Positions 1 through 8,501 of a stretch of 64,000 bases of DNA are shown one piece after another; the first letter of the stretch is position 1, and each line of letters opens with the position of its first letter. The notes under the pieces are model-generated. The model was not told the DNA's origin. It searched no databases and worked only from the letters and a program-made list of their open reading frames with translations. The position numbers were made by a program, and so were the translations under genes. Origin of the DNA: an uncultured Peptococcaceae bacterium (GTDB lineage: Bacteria; Bacillota; Peptococcia; Peptococcales; Peptococcaceae). The stretch is from positions 1 through 64,000 of the forward strand of contig CAJUDO010000009.1 of the NCBI GenBank assembly GCA_910585405.1, given 5' to 3'.

Positions 1-41
1 ATTCTATAATTTTTTTCTATGGGGTTTTTGCACCCCAACAT

Positions 42-69
42 TTGACGTAGAGCCTAATTATTTTACTAT
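42..69 (+). promoter_or_regulatory. Possible promoter of the first ORF
   Basis: A TTGACG box at 42-47 and a TACTAT box at 64-69 are separated by 16 bases, an acceptable vegetative sigma factor arrangement. The start site would fall only about 12 bases before the ATG at 89, so the leader would be very short. This makes the call weak. Confidence 0.3.
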
Positions 70-88
70 TTGAAAGGTCGGTGCAATA

Positions 89-805
89 ATGGGTAGTGAG
101 AAGATTAAAAGTACAATGTGTACACACTCTGATAGACGGAACCATGAAGAGTATAGTTATCTAGTTAATGCAGTTGATAAAGTATCAGGTGAGAAGCTCG
201 CAGTTGAAGTGGCTACAACTGACTATGGAATTGCAGTAGTCGATGCTTATTTGTATTTGAGAACAAGAAGCCAAATTGTAACAATAACGGAAGTAACTTG
301 TTGTTCCTTTGAAAAAACTGAAACTATAGGAGTGCTTACGAATTACTTGCTTCAAAACCACTTATGTGAAGAGAATAAGTACTTAGTTGCGTGCTTTTGT
401 TCTTCTTGTGATGAAAGCGAAACCAATGAAGATTTGGATTCTGCTATTGAACGCTTGTATAAGAGTGAAGAAAGTAGTAATACTGCAGCGTTTACCTGTG
501 AGAAATTAATAAATGATTACAACGATCCTGGGCAAATCAAATCCAGGAACGGTCATATTTGGGGCTCTTACTATTTTACAGAAAGCACTGGTATGATGTA
601 TGAAGAATTGCGAGCTTTTAGGAAAATGGAAGAATCAACGGATCCGGACTTTCTCTGGTATTGGACGTTTGCATTCACCCTTTGGGGAGAATATGATTGT
701 TACTTCCCAGCACTATTGTACTGTAAGATTTGCAACGGGTCGCTAAACAAATACGTATATTCCGAGCAGATTTTCTACCAGAAAATATACAAACCAAAAC
801 TGTAG
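89..805 (+). CDS. Cys-rich hypothetical protein
   Basis: I do not recognise this 238-residue protein. The ATG at 89 has an AAAGG ribosome-site core about 11 bases upstream. The sequence is polar and acidic in its middle, without a signal peptide or membrane segment. It has several Cys pairs: a CC near residue 70, CFCSSC near residue 103, and CKIC near residue 213. These could bind metal or form disulfides, but their spacing matches no zinc ribbon I know. The base composition is more AT-rich than the ABC operon downstream. It stands alone, with a terminator hairpin about 120 bases after its stop. It could be a recently acquired accessory gene; the function is unknown. Confidence 0.5.
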   Translation: MGSEKIKSTMCTHSDRRNHEEYSYLVNAVDKVSGEKLAVEVATTDYGIAVVDAYLYLRTRSQIVTITEVTCCSFEKTETIGVLTNYLLQNHLCEENKYLVACFCSSCDESETNEDLDSAIERLYKSEESSNTAAFTCEKLINDYNDPGQIKSRNGHIWGSYYFTESTGMMYEELRAFRKMEESTDPDFLWYWTFAFTLWGEYDCYFPALLYCKICNGSLNKYVYSEQIFYQKIYKPKL

Positions 806-924
806 CAGTTGCTGAAAACAGTCTACAATTTGGAGGGAGGAGGATAATGGAAAATGTGTAACTGCTATTCATAGTGAGCATTCGTTTTTAACAAGATAAA
901 AGAAATAAGGACGATATAGTCTGG

Positions 925-959
925 GGGCTTCAGATTTGCATATCTGAGGTCCTCTTTTT
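925..959 (+). terminator. Intrinsic terminator after the first ORF
   Basis: An 11-bp stem (925-935 with 942-952, two G-T wobbles) closes a 6-base loop and is followed directly by TCTTTTT. It is well placed to end transcription from the ORF at 89-805. Confidence 0.75.
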
Positions 960-1013
960 GTGTATGATCAGCAATTGCTTCGATAAACTTTTCGAGATGT
1001 TTACTATGAAAAC

Positions 1014-1050
1014 AATGTTTTCTGCGCATGCTGGCGGCGCAGAAAACATT
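1014..1050. repeat. Perfect 14-bp inverted repeat
   Basis: AATGTTTTCTGCGC at 1014-1027 is exactly mirrored at 1037-1050, with a 9-base loop and a short TTT after it. It could be a second terminator or a stable RNA hairpin in the gap before the GntR-ABC operon. The rest of 806-1187 shows no other gene. Confidence 0.55.
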
Positions 1051-1187
1051 TTTAAAAGCGCAAAACGGAATGAACGTTTTATCACATAAAATTTTGGGTG
1101 TTCGTTTCCCTTTTGAAATTTTTTCTGCCTTACTTGATATTGCAATTTAATATTATAGAAAATACGAAAATTTGAGAAAAGAAAAAC

Positions 1188-1215
1188 TTGACAAATGAAT
1201 AAAGTATGTTATGAT
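1188..1215 (+). promoter_or_regulatory. Promoter of the ytrA-like ABC operon
   Basis: A consensus TTGACA (1188-1193) and TATGAT (1210-1215) are separated by 16 bases, about 55 bases upstream of the regulator's ATG. This is one of the best vegetative promoter matches in the window. Confidence 0.75.
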
Positions 1216-1219
1216 ATCA

Positions 1220-1251
1220 GTGTACTATAATAAATAATACAGATAATACAC
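1220..1251. promoter_or_regulatory. Possible YtrA-type operator
   Basis: GTGTA at 1220-1224 and TACAC at 1247-1251 form an inverted repeat over the expected transcription start. YtrA-family regulators are known to bind AGTGTA/TACACT half-sites. Here the half-sites are 22 bases apart, wider than the spacing I recall for Bacillus, so the match is tentative. Confidence 0.3.
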
Positions 1252-1270
1252 AAAGGGGGGAGATGAAGCA

Positions 1271-1657
1271 ATGATCTTAATTGATTATAAAAGTCGAAAA
1301 CCCATTTATGAACAAATTATTGACAGTATAAAGAGTTTGATTGTCTCCGGTGTGTTGGAGCGGGACGATCAACTGCCGTCGGTACGACAGTTGGCGCAGG
1401 AGCTGGCCATCAATCCCAATACTATTCAAAAGGCTTATGGAGAGTTGGAGCGGGAGGGCGTAATCTATTCTTTGAAAGGTCGAGGCAGCTTTGTGGGCAG
1501 TGGCATTCAGGAGCTGCGCATGGTGCAGCAACAAGAACTGATAGAGCAGATTTTTGAAATCAGTGGTGAACTTTGTGAACTGCAAGTACCTCAGCAGGAG
1601 GTTTGTGCTGTGGTGCAGAGGGCCTATGAGCAGGAAAAAGGAGGATTGAATCCATGA
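1271..1657 (+). CDS. GntR-family (YtrA subfamily) transcriptional regulator
   Basis: A 128-residue regulator with an N-terminal winged helix (about residues 10-75). It includes the typical LPSVRQLAQEL and NPNTIQKAYGELEREG stretches and a G-R-G-S-F wing. The short C-terminal part lacks a FadR- or HutC-type ligand domain, which places it in the YtrA subfamily. That subfamily normally represses an adjacent ABC transporter operon responding to cell-wall stress or antibiotics. The AAAGGGGGGAG ribosome site is strong. The stop overlaps the ATG of the next gene by 4 bases, so it is translationally coupled to the ATPase it probably controls. The perfect promoter and possible operator just upstream suggest autoregulation. 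Confidence 0.9.
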   Translation: MILIDYKSRKPIYEQIIDSIKSLIVSGVLERDDQLPSVRQLAQELAINPNTIQKAYGELEREGVIYSLKGRGSFVGSGIQELRMVQQQELIEQIFEISGELCELQVPQQEVCAVVQRAYEQEKGGLNP

Positions 1658-2553
1658 TTGAAATGAAAGAACTCAGTAAACAATTTGGCGATATACAGGC
1701 GCTACATCAAGTATCCGCTACCATTCAAAAGGGCTCCATTTTTGGACTCATTGGCAGCAACGGCGCCGGAAAATCAACACTTTTGCGGCTTTTGGCAGGG
1801 ATTTACCGGCCGGACTATGGTGAGATTCGCATTGATGGGGAGCCAGTGTATGAGAATGAACGGTTGAAACAACGCATTTTTTATATTTCGGATGATCAGT
1901 TCTTTTTTAATAACAGCAATATGGAAGATATGGCCAGATATTATGCAGTGATCTATCCCAGGTTTTCTTATGATAAATTTCATCGTTTGACGGAATTATT
2001 CCGTCTGGACAGTAAGCGCAATCTAAATACTTTTTCAAAAGGGATGCAGAAACAGGCGCATATTATTTTGGCGCTGGCCTGCGAGCCGGACTATCTCTTT
2101 TGTGATGAAACCTTCGACGGTCTTGACCCGGTAATGCGGCAGGCTGTGAAACGGTTGCTGGCAGATGCGGTGGTAGAACAGCAGTTGACGCCGATTATTG
2201 CCTCCCACAATTTACGGGAACTGGAGGATATCTGCGACCATATTGGGCTGCTGCATCAGGGAGGAATTGTGTTTGAGCGGGAATTGGATGGCTTGCAGAG
2301 CAATATTCAAAAGGTGCAATGTGCATTCTCTACTGCCAAGGGTATAGAAGATTTTTCCGGTTTGGATGTAGTGACGATGGAGCAGCGGGGTAATTTGTCT
2401 ATTCTGGTTGTACGGGGAGAAAAGAACGATATAGAAGCGTACATGAAAAAGATGAATCCACTGTATTGTGAATTATTGCCATTGTCGCTGGAAGAAATAT
2501 TTATTACAGAAATGGAGGTGTTGGGCTATGATATCCAACAACTCATCTACTAA
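1654..2553 (+). CDS. ABC transporter ATP-binding protein (YtrB/BcrA-like)
   Basis: A 299-residue nucleotide-binding subunit of an ABC-2 type exporter. Walker A is GSNGAGKST at residues 34-42. The signature motif is the divergent FSKGMQKQ and Walker B is YLFCDETFDGLDP, followed by the switch His in IASHN. The C-terminal third is the variable extension common in drug and lantibiotic exporters. It lies between the YtrA-like regulator and a membrane protein, with overlaps at both ends, so it forms one operon. The substrate is unknown; cell-envelope stress or peptide export is the usual role of such systems. Confidence 0.9.
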   Translation: MIEMKELSKQFGDIQALHQVSATIQKGSIFGLIGSNGAGKSTLLRLLAGIYRPDYGEIRIDGEPVYENERLKQRIFYISDDQFFFNNSNMEDMARYYAVIYPRFSYDKFHRLTELFRLDSKRNLNTFSKGMQKQAHIILALACEPDYLFCDETFDGLDPVMRQAVKRLLADAVVEQQLTPIIASHNLRELEDICDHIGLLHQGGIVFERELDGLQSNIQKVQCAFSTAKGIEDFSGLDVVTMEQRGNLSILVVRGEKNDIEAYMKKMNPLYCELLPLSLEEIFITEMEVLGYDIQQLIY

Positions 2554-4735
2554 GGGAAAAAACAATAGTAAAAAATTATTGCTACACAGCTTGCAGATGT
2601 ACTGGTGGCTGGCAGTGATTTGTTCGGTGGTATACTGTTTTGCCGGACCTGTGTATACCTTACTGAAAATTGACAGCATTCGCCGTCCGTCCAATATCAA
2701 TTATTTGTCGTCGGCAACAGAGGAATCTTTGCTCTCGCAGCAGCTGGAGCGGATGTCTGACTGGATGAATGCAGAGGGCTTTATGATGCTGTATTTTTCT
2801 GTGGTAGTCCTGTCTGCAGTGATTGGCTGTGTGATGTTTTTCTACTTACAACAAAAGCGGCAGGTAAATTTCTATCACAGTCAGCCAGTCACACGTACAC
2901 GATTGTTTATAAATCAATATGTTGTGGGCCTTTTGCTGAACCTGGTGCCTTTTGTGATTATGTTGGTGCTGATGCTGCTCTTGATAGCAGGTTATGGTCT
3001 GGGCACTTCACTGAATATGACTGCAATATTGGCCCATGGGGGCATGATGTTACTTTTTTCTTTGGCCAGCTACAGCATTGCAGTGTTAAGCGGACAGTTG
3101 GCGGGAACTGCGCTGACACAGATAGCTCTGAACGGTGTGCTGCATTTTTGTGTGCCACTGGCGGTGTGGCTGATGCAATTATTATGCAACCTGTTTTTGG
3201 CTACCTATAGTGGTACCTTTGACTTTGTACAGACTGCGTTGAAGTTTTCACCATTGTGTGCGGCAGTCCTATATATTGATAATATTCCCTCTGTTGTACT
3301 GATGAATCGTATGACGATGAGCGTGCCGCCGATGGATACGGGCATTGTTTTTGTGCAATTGGCACTGATTGTGTTGCTCACCGTACTAAGCTGGTTTTTG
3401 TATCAGAAGCGGGCCAGTGAAGCAGCAGGAAAGGCACTGGTGTATCGTGTAAGCGAGCCGCTTTTGAAGGCGTATTTGATGTTTGTGGTTTCTATTGCTG
3501 CCGGATTGGTATTTTTTATGACAGTAGGCAACAAGCTGTTTTTCTACTTTGCTGTTGTGGTCTTCGCCGTCCTTACCCATATGACCTGCGAGGTCATCAT
3601 TCAGCATGACTTTAAGGCAATGGGCAAACGCCTGCCGCAATGCGCTGTCATTGTAGTGCTCATCTTAGCCATTGTCGGTGTGCTGCGTTATGATGTGTCG
3701 GGCTATGATACGTATTTGCCCAAACCAGAACAGGTGGAACGGGTGTCCCTGGTTATAGACAGCAGTGAAAATAGCTCCTGGCTGGGATATGACATCGACG
3801 GAGAAATCAGTTTTAGTCATGATGATGCAGTGAAACAGCAGGTGTATGCTTTGTTGGAGCCGATTGTTGCAGAAAAAAATTATCGCGCCAGCAGTTTTAA
3901 CGGCTTGATTGTAGTGGATGGTAGTGGAAACTATTCGAGTGTGAGAGTTTATTATGAATTGAAAAATGGAAGAAAAGCGGCGCGCCAATATAGGGCGGTG
4001 CCGACCAACGCACTGGAAGAAAATTATCGGGAACTGTACAATCTATCCGTTTATCGGGAAATGCTGTATCGCAATGTATTGCAGACTTCACCGGAGACAG
4101 TGAAGGAAGTTTGGGTGAATGATGTGTTGGCAGAGGATGCAAAGGTATTGCTGCAGGCGTATCAGCAGGATTTGCGGGAACGGAATTTTGAAGCTTTGAC
4201 CAAAGGGGAGATTGCCCGCATAGGATGGTCGAGTGACCAGAGAAATAGACGTTGGCAAAACAACGTCATCTATGAGAGTGACAAACGTACCGTTGCGCTG
4301 CTGACAGAAGCGCAGTTGAAAGCGGAGCAGCGCTGGAATGATTATGATCAGATTCTGATTTTTCGCTGTGAATCGACAGAAAGAAAAATGGTAGATGAGA
4401 TAGAGCGGAAACTGTTTTCTACAGGAACAACGGAAGATGCGGATACGATGATAGCGGAGACACGGACTGAGTCTGCAAGTGCTAAGGACAATGGGGCTTT
4501 CAGTGCGGAAGAGTGTGTTCAAAGATTAGAGGGCGTAGCACAGTTGACTGGTCGTATTGAAGGTACAGATGCAGTAGCAGCGTTCTGCAGACAGACAAAT
4601 TTGTATAGCTCTAGTGGTGATTTTGCGCATTATGACAACAGCCATTTTGCCTTGTTGCACTATGCGGATGCATATAACGATGGATGGCAGATGACGCGTT
4701 TATATGAAGATACGTTGCCTGCGCAGTATCAATAG
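2528..4735 (+). CDS. ABC-2 type permease, large with extracytoplasmic part
   Basis: The start is set at ATG 2528 (MISNNSSTKGK), with GGAGGTG seven bases upstream. It overlaps the end of the ATPase gene by 26 bases. The product is about 735 residues. Residues 1 to about 400 contain many hydrophobic segments (near residues 25, 90, 135, 185, 230, 290, 335 and 390), as in ABC-2 permeases. The C-terminal 330 residues are soluble and polar and show no motif I recognise. This long domain exceeds typical YtrC/YtrD permeases and may be a sensor or extracellular domain. It is followed by a terminator. Substrate unknown. Confidence 0.8.
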   Translation: MISNNSSTKGKNNSKKLLLHSLQMYWWLAVICSVVYCFAGPVYTLLKIDSIRRPSNINYLSSATEESLLSQQLERMSDWMNAEGFMMLYFSVVVLSAVIGCVMFFYLQQKRQVNFYHSQPVTRTRLFINQYVVGLLLNLVPFVIMLVLMLLLIAGYGLGTSLNMTAILAHGGMMLLFSLASYSIAVLSGQLAGTALTQIALNGVLHFCVPLAVWLMQLLCNLFLATYSGTFDFVQTALKFSPLCAAVLYIDNIPSVVLMNRMTMSVPPMDTGIVFVQLALIVLLTVLSWFLYQKRASEAAGKALVYRVSEPLLKAYLMFVVSIAAGLVFFMTVGNKLFFYFAVVVFAVLTHMTCEVIIQHDFKAMGKRLPQCAVIVVLILAIVGVLRYDVSGYDTYLPKPEQVERVSLVIDSSENSSWLGYDIDGEISFSHDDAVKQQVYALLEPIVAEKNYRASSFNGLIVVDGSGNYSSVRVYYELKNGRKAARQYRAVPTNALEENYRELYNLSVYREMLYRNVLQTSPETVKEVWVNDVLAEDAKVLLQAYQQDLRERNFEALTKGEIARIGWSSDQRNRRWQNNVIYESDKRTVALLTEAQLKAEQRWNDYDQILIFRCESTERKMVDEIERKLFSTGTTEDADTMIAETRTESASAKDNGAFSAEECVQRLEGVAQLTGRIEGTDAVAAFCRQTNLYSSSGDFAHYDNSHFALLHYADAYNDGWQMTRLYEDTLPAQYQ

Positions 4736-4807
4736 TGTCAATGAGAAGGTCAGGCTGGTTCTAACCAGAAAATCATATCATTCATAATATAGCGCATCAT
4801 ATAAAGA

Positions 4808-4853
4808 AAAAACGGTTTCTGTGGGGATTTCATCTACAGAGGCCGTTTTTGTT
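4808..4853 (+). terminator. Terminator of the ABC operon
   Basis: AAAAACGG (4808-4815) pairs with CCGTTTTT (4843-4850), and an inner TCTGT/ACAGA stem is separated by a 2-base internal mismatch. The right arm ends in a T-run. The stretch 4854-5026 beyond it holds no gene. Confidence 0.75.
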
Positions 4854-5026
4854 TGGGCGCAGAAAAGGAGAAATGTGAAATATAATGTACTGGTAAAATT
4901 AGATGATTTTTGAGAATTTGAGGTTGCCAAGGACGAAAAAAGTGTATACTATAGAGATACTACGATAAAGAAACGAAGCGCGCACGCTATCTTACCATGA
5001 AGCTGCGCCGGGAAGGAAGCGGAACA

Positions 5027-5686
5027 ATGAGAGTGACCTTTGAGGATGTATATAGATTGCCTGCAGTACGGACTTATATTGAGCGGGCCGATGATTCGCT
5101 GCGGGCCATAGGGTATACGGAGCACAGCTTTGCTCATGTGAATAAGGTGGCAAACCTGGCGCATGAAATTTTGCTGAAGCTGGGCTATTCGGAGCGGGAA
5201 GCGGAGTTGGCCCGTATTGCAGGATATCTGCACGATATCGGCAATATGATCAATCGGCAGGACCATGCGCAAAGCGGCGCGATTTTGGCGTTCCGCATTC
5301 TGGATAATCTTCAGGCAGATCCTGAGGATATTGCGACAATCATCACCGCCATCGGCAATCATGATGAGGGCTCGGCCTTTCCAGTAAATCCTGTAGCGGC
5401 GGCTTTAATTCTGGCTGATAAGGCGGATGTGCGTTCTAGCAGAGTGCGCAATCAGGATTTTGCGACCTTTGATATTCATGACCGTGTGAACTACTCGGTG
5501 AAAAAATCGGAATTGTGCATTGAAAAGGATAGCCATATTGAATTGCGTTTGCAGATTGATACAGAGATTTGCGCAGTGATGGATTATTTTGAGATTTTTA
5601 TGGAACGAATGAATCTGTGTCGCAAGGCGGCGGAAAAATTAAATTTACGTTTCCGTCTGACGATTAATCAGCAGCAAATTCTGTAA
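5027..5686 (+). CDS. HD-domain phosphohydrolase
   Basis: A 219-residue protein from ATG 5027 (MRVTFEDVYRL), preceded by GGGAAGGAAG. An upstream in-frame ATG at 4997 has no ribosome site. The HD domain spans roughly residues 30-150, with H33, H37 and the metal-binding pair H69-D70 in AGYLHDIGN. A further NHDEGSAFP and LADKADVRS supply later metal and active-site residues. HD proteins hydrolyse phosphomonoesters or diesters, often nucleotides such as (p)ppGpp or cyclic dinucleotides. No partner domain identifies the substrate. It is a single-gene unit ending in a strong terminator just upstream of the heat-shock operon. Confidence 0.85.
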   Translation: MRVTFEDVYRLPAVRTYIERADDSLRAIGYTEHSFAHVNKVANLAHEILLKLGYSEREAELARIAGYLHDIGNMINRQDHAQSGAILAFRILDNLQADPEDIATIITAIGNHDEGSAFPVNPVAAALILADKADVRSSRVRNQDFATFDIHDRVNYSVKKSELCIEKDSHIELRLQIDTEICAVMDYFEIFMERMNLCRKAAEKLNLRFRLTINQQQIL

Positions 5687-5718
5687 TCTAGGTGCGTATA
5701 GAATTTTAATTCAGAAAA

Positions 5719-5766
5719 AAATGTGAAGACGCTGCAGGACTGTATCTTGCAGCGTCTTCACATTTT
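5719..5766. terminator. Strong, probably bidirectional terminator
   Basis: An approximately 18-bp perfect stem (AATGTGAAGACGCTGCA and its mirror) has an A-run on its left and a T-rich run on its right. It isolates the HD gene from the heat-shock operon. Confidence 0.85.
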
Positions 5767-5803
5767 CTTAATAGTATTATCAAAATTTTTTTGAAAAAAT
5801 GCA

Positions 5804-5832
5804 TTGACTTTGTAAGGAAATCGTACTATATT
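5804..5832 (+). promoter_or_regulatory. Heat-shock operon promoter
   Basis: TTGACT (5804-5809) and TATATT (5827-5832) are 17 bases apart, directly followed by the CIRCE element. The operator therefore overlaps the transcription start, as is usual for HrcA repression. Confidence 0.8.
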
Positions 5833-5839
5833 TATATTG

Positions 5840-5866
5840 TTAGCACTCGACCTGAAAGAGTGCTAA
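5840..5866. promoter_or_regulatory. CIRCE operator (HrcA binding site)
   Basis: TTAGCACTC-N9-GAGTGCTAA is a perfect 9-9-9 CIRCE inverted repeat, the established binding site of the heat-shock repressor HrcA. It lies 30 bases upstream of the hrcA start. Confidence 0.98.
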
Positions 5867-5895
5867 CAAGTTAAAAGATAAACGAGGTGGAGTAC

Positions 5896-6942
5896 ATGGA
5901 AATGGATAGCCGGAAGCAAAAGATTTTGGAAGCTGTCGTGCTGGACTATATCGAAACGGCTGAGCCGGTAGGATCCAGAACCATCTCCAAAAAATACAAT
6001 CTGGGTGTCAGCTCGGCCACCATTCGCAATGAAATGGCAGATCTAGAGGAAATGGGACTGATTGAACAGCCACATACCTCAGCAGGACGGATTCCTTCCG
6101 ATGCAGGTTACCGTTATTATGTGGATTACTTGATGGCGCAGAGTGACATTCAAGAGGAAGCAAAACAGCTGATCAGCAAAGCTATCCATGAAAAACAGCA
6201 GCAGGTGGGTGATGTACTGCGAGACAGTATGAAAATGCTGGCAGATATCACCAACTGCACCACGGTCATGATGCTGGACAACAACAAAAGTTCTGCATTA
6301 CAGCTATTACAGTTACTTTTGGTGGAACCGGGCAAGGCATTGATGGTCATTATTACGGAAGGCGATAAAATTGAAAATCGCTTCCTGGAGATTCCCAAGA
6401 CCATGACCAAAGAGGATTTGGAACTGGTATCGATGATGATGAATCAGAATCTACGAGGATTAAAAGTTGGCGATTGGCAGCACAATATTTTGGAAAATAT
6501 CTTTCAAAATCTCACCAGACAACGTCAGGTTGTGGACTGTGCGTTGGAAATGCTTTCTTCCATTTTGAATCTGGAAGGCCGTGACAAAAAAATATATTTG
6601 GATGGCGGCTTGAATATGCTGTCTCAGCCGGAATTTAAGGATGTAAATAAGGTGAAGAATCTGCTGCAGTCGTTAGAACAGCAGGAAGTGCTGACGCAAC
6701 TGATGGAGGCCGATAATGAAAGTGGTATTACTGTGAAAATCGGAGCAGAGACTGGTTTGGATGAAGTAAAGGATTGCAGTGTCATCGTTGCCAATTATAA
6801 AGTAAATGGAGAAACTGTTGGGAAGGTCGGGTTGATTGGGCCTACAAGAATGGATTACGCGACAGCGGTATCTATGCTCAACGCAATGACGCAAACGCTG
6901 GAAGAAGCCTATAAAGAAAAAAATAGAGAGGGATTTTTATGA
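5896..6942 (+). CDS. hrcA: Heat-inducible transcription repressor HrcA
   Basis: A 348-residue HrcA. The start is ATG 5896, with GAGGTGG five bases upstream. The N-terminal winged helix (residues 1 to about 75) carries the family's hallmarks EPVGSRTISKKY and SSATIRNEMADLEEMGLIEQP, followed by HTSAGRIPSDAGYRYYVD. The C-terminal GAF-like domain includes GPTRMDYATAVSML near the end. HrcA represses chaperone operons by binding CIRCE and depends on a chaperonin for its active fold. The CIRCE site directly upstream shows autoregulation. The gene ends in an ATGA overlap with the chaperonin gene. Confidence 0.97.
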   Translation: MEMDSRKQKILEAVVLDYIETAEPVGSRTISKKYNLGVSSATIRNEMADLEEMGLIEQPHTSAGRIPSDAGYRYYVDYLMAQSDIQEEAKQLISKAIHEKQQQVGDVLRDSMKMLADITNCTTVMMLDNNKSSALQLLQLLLVEPGKALMVIITEGDKIENRFLEIPKTMTKEDLELVSMMMNQNLRGLKVGDWQHNILENIFQNLTRQRQVVDCALEMLSSILNLEGRDKKIYLDGGLNMLSQPEFKDVNKVKNLLQSLEQQEVLTQLMEADNESGITVKIGAETGLDEVKDCSVIVANYKVNGETVGKVGLIGPTRMDYATAVSMLNAMTQTLEEAYKEKNREGFL

Positions 6943-8462
6943 GCGAGCAGCGGGAGCAAAAATTTGATTTATTAGAGAATAATGCCAATGCGGTGCGGGC
7001 GGTGATGGCTGCGGTGGAAAGTACCATCGGGCCCAAAGGATTGGATACCATGCTGGTAGATCAGTTCGGCAACGTGGTGATTACCAATGATGGCGTAACA
7101 ATTTTAAATATGATGGAAGTCAGTCATCCGGTAGCACGTATGTTGATTCATGCAATCAACGCACAGCAGGAGGAAGTGGGTGACGGGACCACTACAGCGG
7201 CGCTGATGGCCGGTGAAATGGTTACCCATGGATTGGAGCAGGTAAACAAGGGCGTACCGGTGGCGCAGGTACTTGCAGGATTGCGCTACGGTGTGAAAGA
7301 GGCTTGCCGTCTGATGGAGCAGGAAGCGGTGCTGGTGGGTAGTATGGACACTGGCCAGTTATACAATGTTGCTTACGTAGCAGGCAGAGAGGATGAGGCC
7401 ATTGCTCAATTAATTATGGAGGGCGCACGACTAATCGGCGAGGAAAAACTCTTAGACACGAATTTCCGTTTTTCCCAGCGTGTACGAGCGGTGGAAGGCG
7501 CAGAAAGTGAAGTGTTGAATGGTGTGCTGATTGGAAAAGAACGGCTGAGCCGCCAAATGCCTTTAGAGCTGGAAGGAAATATTTCCGTGATGGTTTTAGA
7601 CGATGCGCTAGAGCCGGAGGAAGTAGGGAATATAGCGCTGGCTACAGAGAGTGGATTTCAGCAGCATCTGGTGATGAAGGAAGAATTCAAAGATAACATA
7701 AAAAAATTAGTGCATTCTGGTGTGCAGGCGATCTTTGTGGACCGCGGTGTAGATGATCTTGCGGCAGAGCTATTAGAGGAAGCAGGAATCCTGGTTGTGG
7801 CCAGGGTGCCCCACAGAGAACTGACAGATTTGGCAGAGCACTGCGGCGCAAAGCTATTGAAACGCACAGCATTGCGCAAACCCCTTGAAGAACTGCAGAA
7901 ACAGTTCGGGACGGCAACGCATATAATAGGAAATGAGAAATTGTCCCAAGTAAAGGTGCTAGGTGGTAACGGAAAGAAGATGGCGACCATTTTGGTAGGT
8001 GCGACGACCGGAGAAGTGGTTGGTGAGAAAGAACGCATTGCCAAAGATGCAGCAGCCAGCGTGCAGAGTGCTTTGCAAAAAGGACTGGTGGCTGGCGGCG
8101 GCGCTGCGGAGCTGGCAGTGGCCAGACAGCTGGAGCAAAATAAAAATGCATTGTCTGGTATGGCTGTTTTCGGTGCCGATTGCGTCATAGCCGCGTTGAA
8201 AAAGCCTTTCATGCAAATGATTGCCAACGCTGGATTTAACCCATTGGAAAAACACGGCGATGTCAATAGAGCGCAAGAACTACAGCAGAATCATCATTTG
8301 AGTATCAACTGTGATACTGGTCGGGTAGAGGATTTGTATATATCGGGCATCGTTGATCCCTTGTATGTGAAGCTGCACGGCCTGAAAACTGCCGGGGAAG
8401 TGGCAGAGGCCATTTTACGGATAAATATTATTGTGAAGAAAAAAGAATATCAACCAACATAA
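6939..8462 (+). CDS. Group III (thermosome-like) chaperonin
   Basis: A 507-residue chaperonin that is not GroEL. It has the archaeal/eukaryotic Group II style motifs: GPKGLDTMLVD (31-41), TNDGVTIL (49-56) and GDGTTTAA (81-88). Its C-terminal part, SGIVDPLYVKLHGLKTAGEV followed by AEAILRI, also resembles thermosome subunits rather than GroEL, and there is no GroEL-type GGM tail. Such archaeal-like bacterial chaperonins (Group III, first characterised from Carboxydothermus) are known to sit in hsp70 operons, exactly as here. It should form an ATP-driven folding ring with a built-in lid and need no GroES. The ATG overlaps the hrcA stop by 4 bases, giving coupled translation under CIRCE control. 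Confidence 0.93.
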   Translation: MSEQREQKFDLLENNANAVRAVMAAVESTIGPKGLDTMLVDQFGNVVITNDGVTILNMMEVSHPVARMLIHAINAQQEEVGDGTTTAALMAGEMVTHGLEQVNKGVPVAQVLAGLRYGVKEACRLMEQEAVLVGSMDTGQLYNVAYVAGREDEAIAQLIMEGARLIGEEKLLDTNFRFSQRVRAVEGAESEVLNGVLIGKERLSRQMPLELEGNISVMVLDDALEPEEVGNIALATESGFQQHLVMKEEFKDNIKKLVHSGVQAIFVDRGVDDLAAELLEEAGILVVARVPHRELTDLAEHCGAKLLKRTALRKPLEELQKQFGTATHIIGNEKLSQVKVLGGNGKKMATILVGATTGEVVGEKERIAKDAAASVQSALQKGLVAGGGAAELAVARQLEQNKNALSGMAVFGADCVIAALKKPFMQMIANAGFNPLEKHGDVNRAQELQQNHHLSINCDTGRVEDLYISGIVDPLYVKLHGLKTAGEVAEAILRINIIVKKKEYQPT

Positions 8463-8501
8463 TGGGGATATCATAGTAAATAAAGGAGTGTGACAGAGCG
8501 C

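Noticed and set aside
4997..5026. Longer N-terminus for the HD-domain protein
   Set aside because: No ribosome site before ATG 4997, whereas ATG 5027 has GGGAAGGAAG at proper distance.
7658..8276. Long minus-strand open frames opposite the chaperonin gene
   Set aside because: They are reading shadows of a strongly conserved plus-strand gene and lack ribosome sites.
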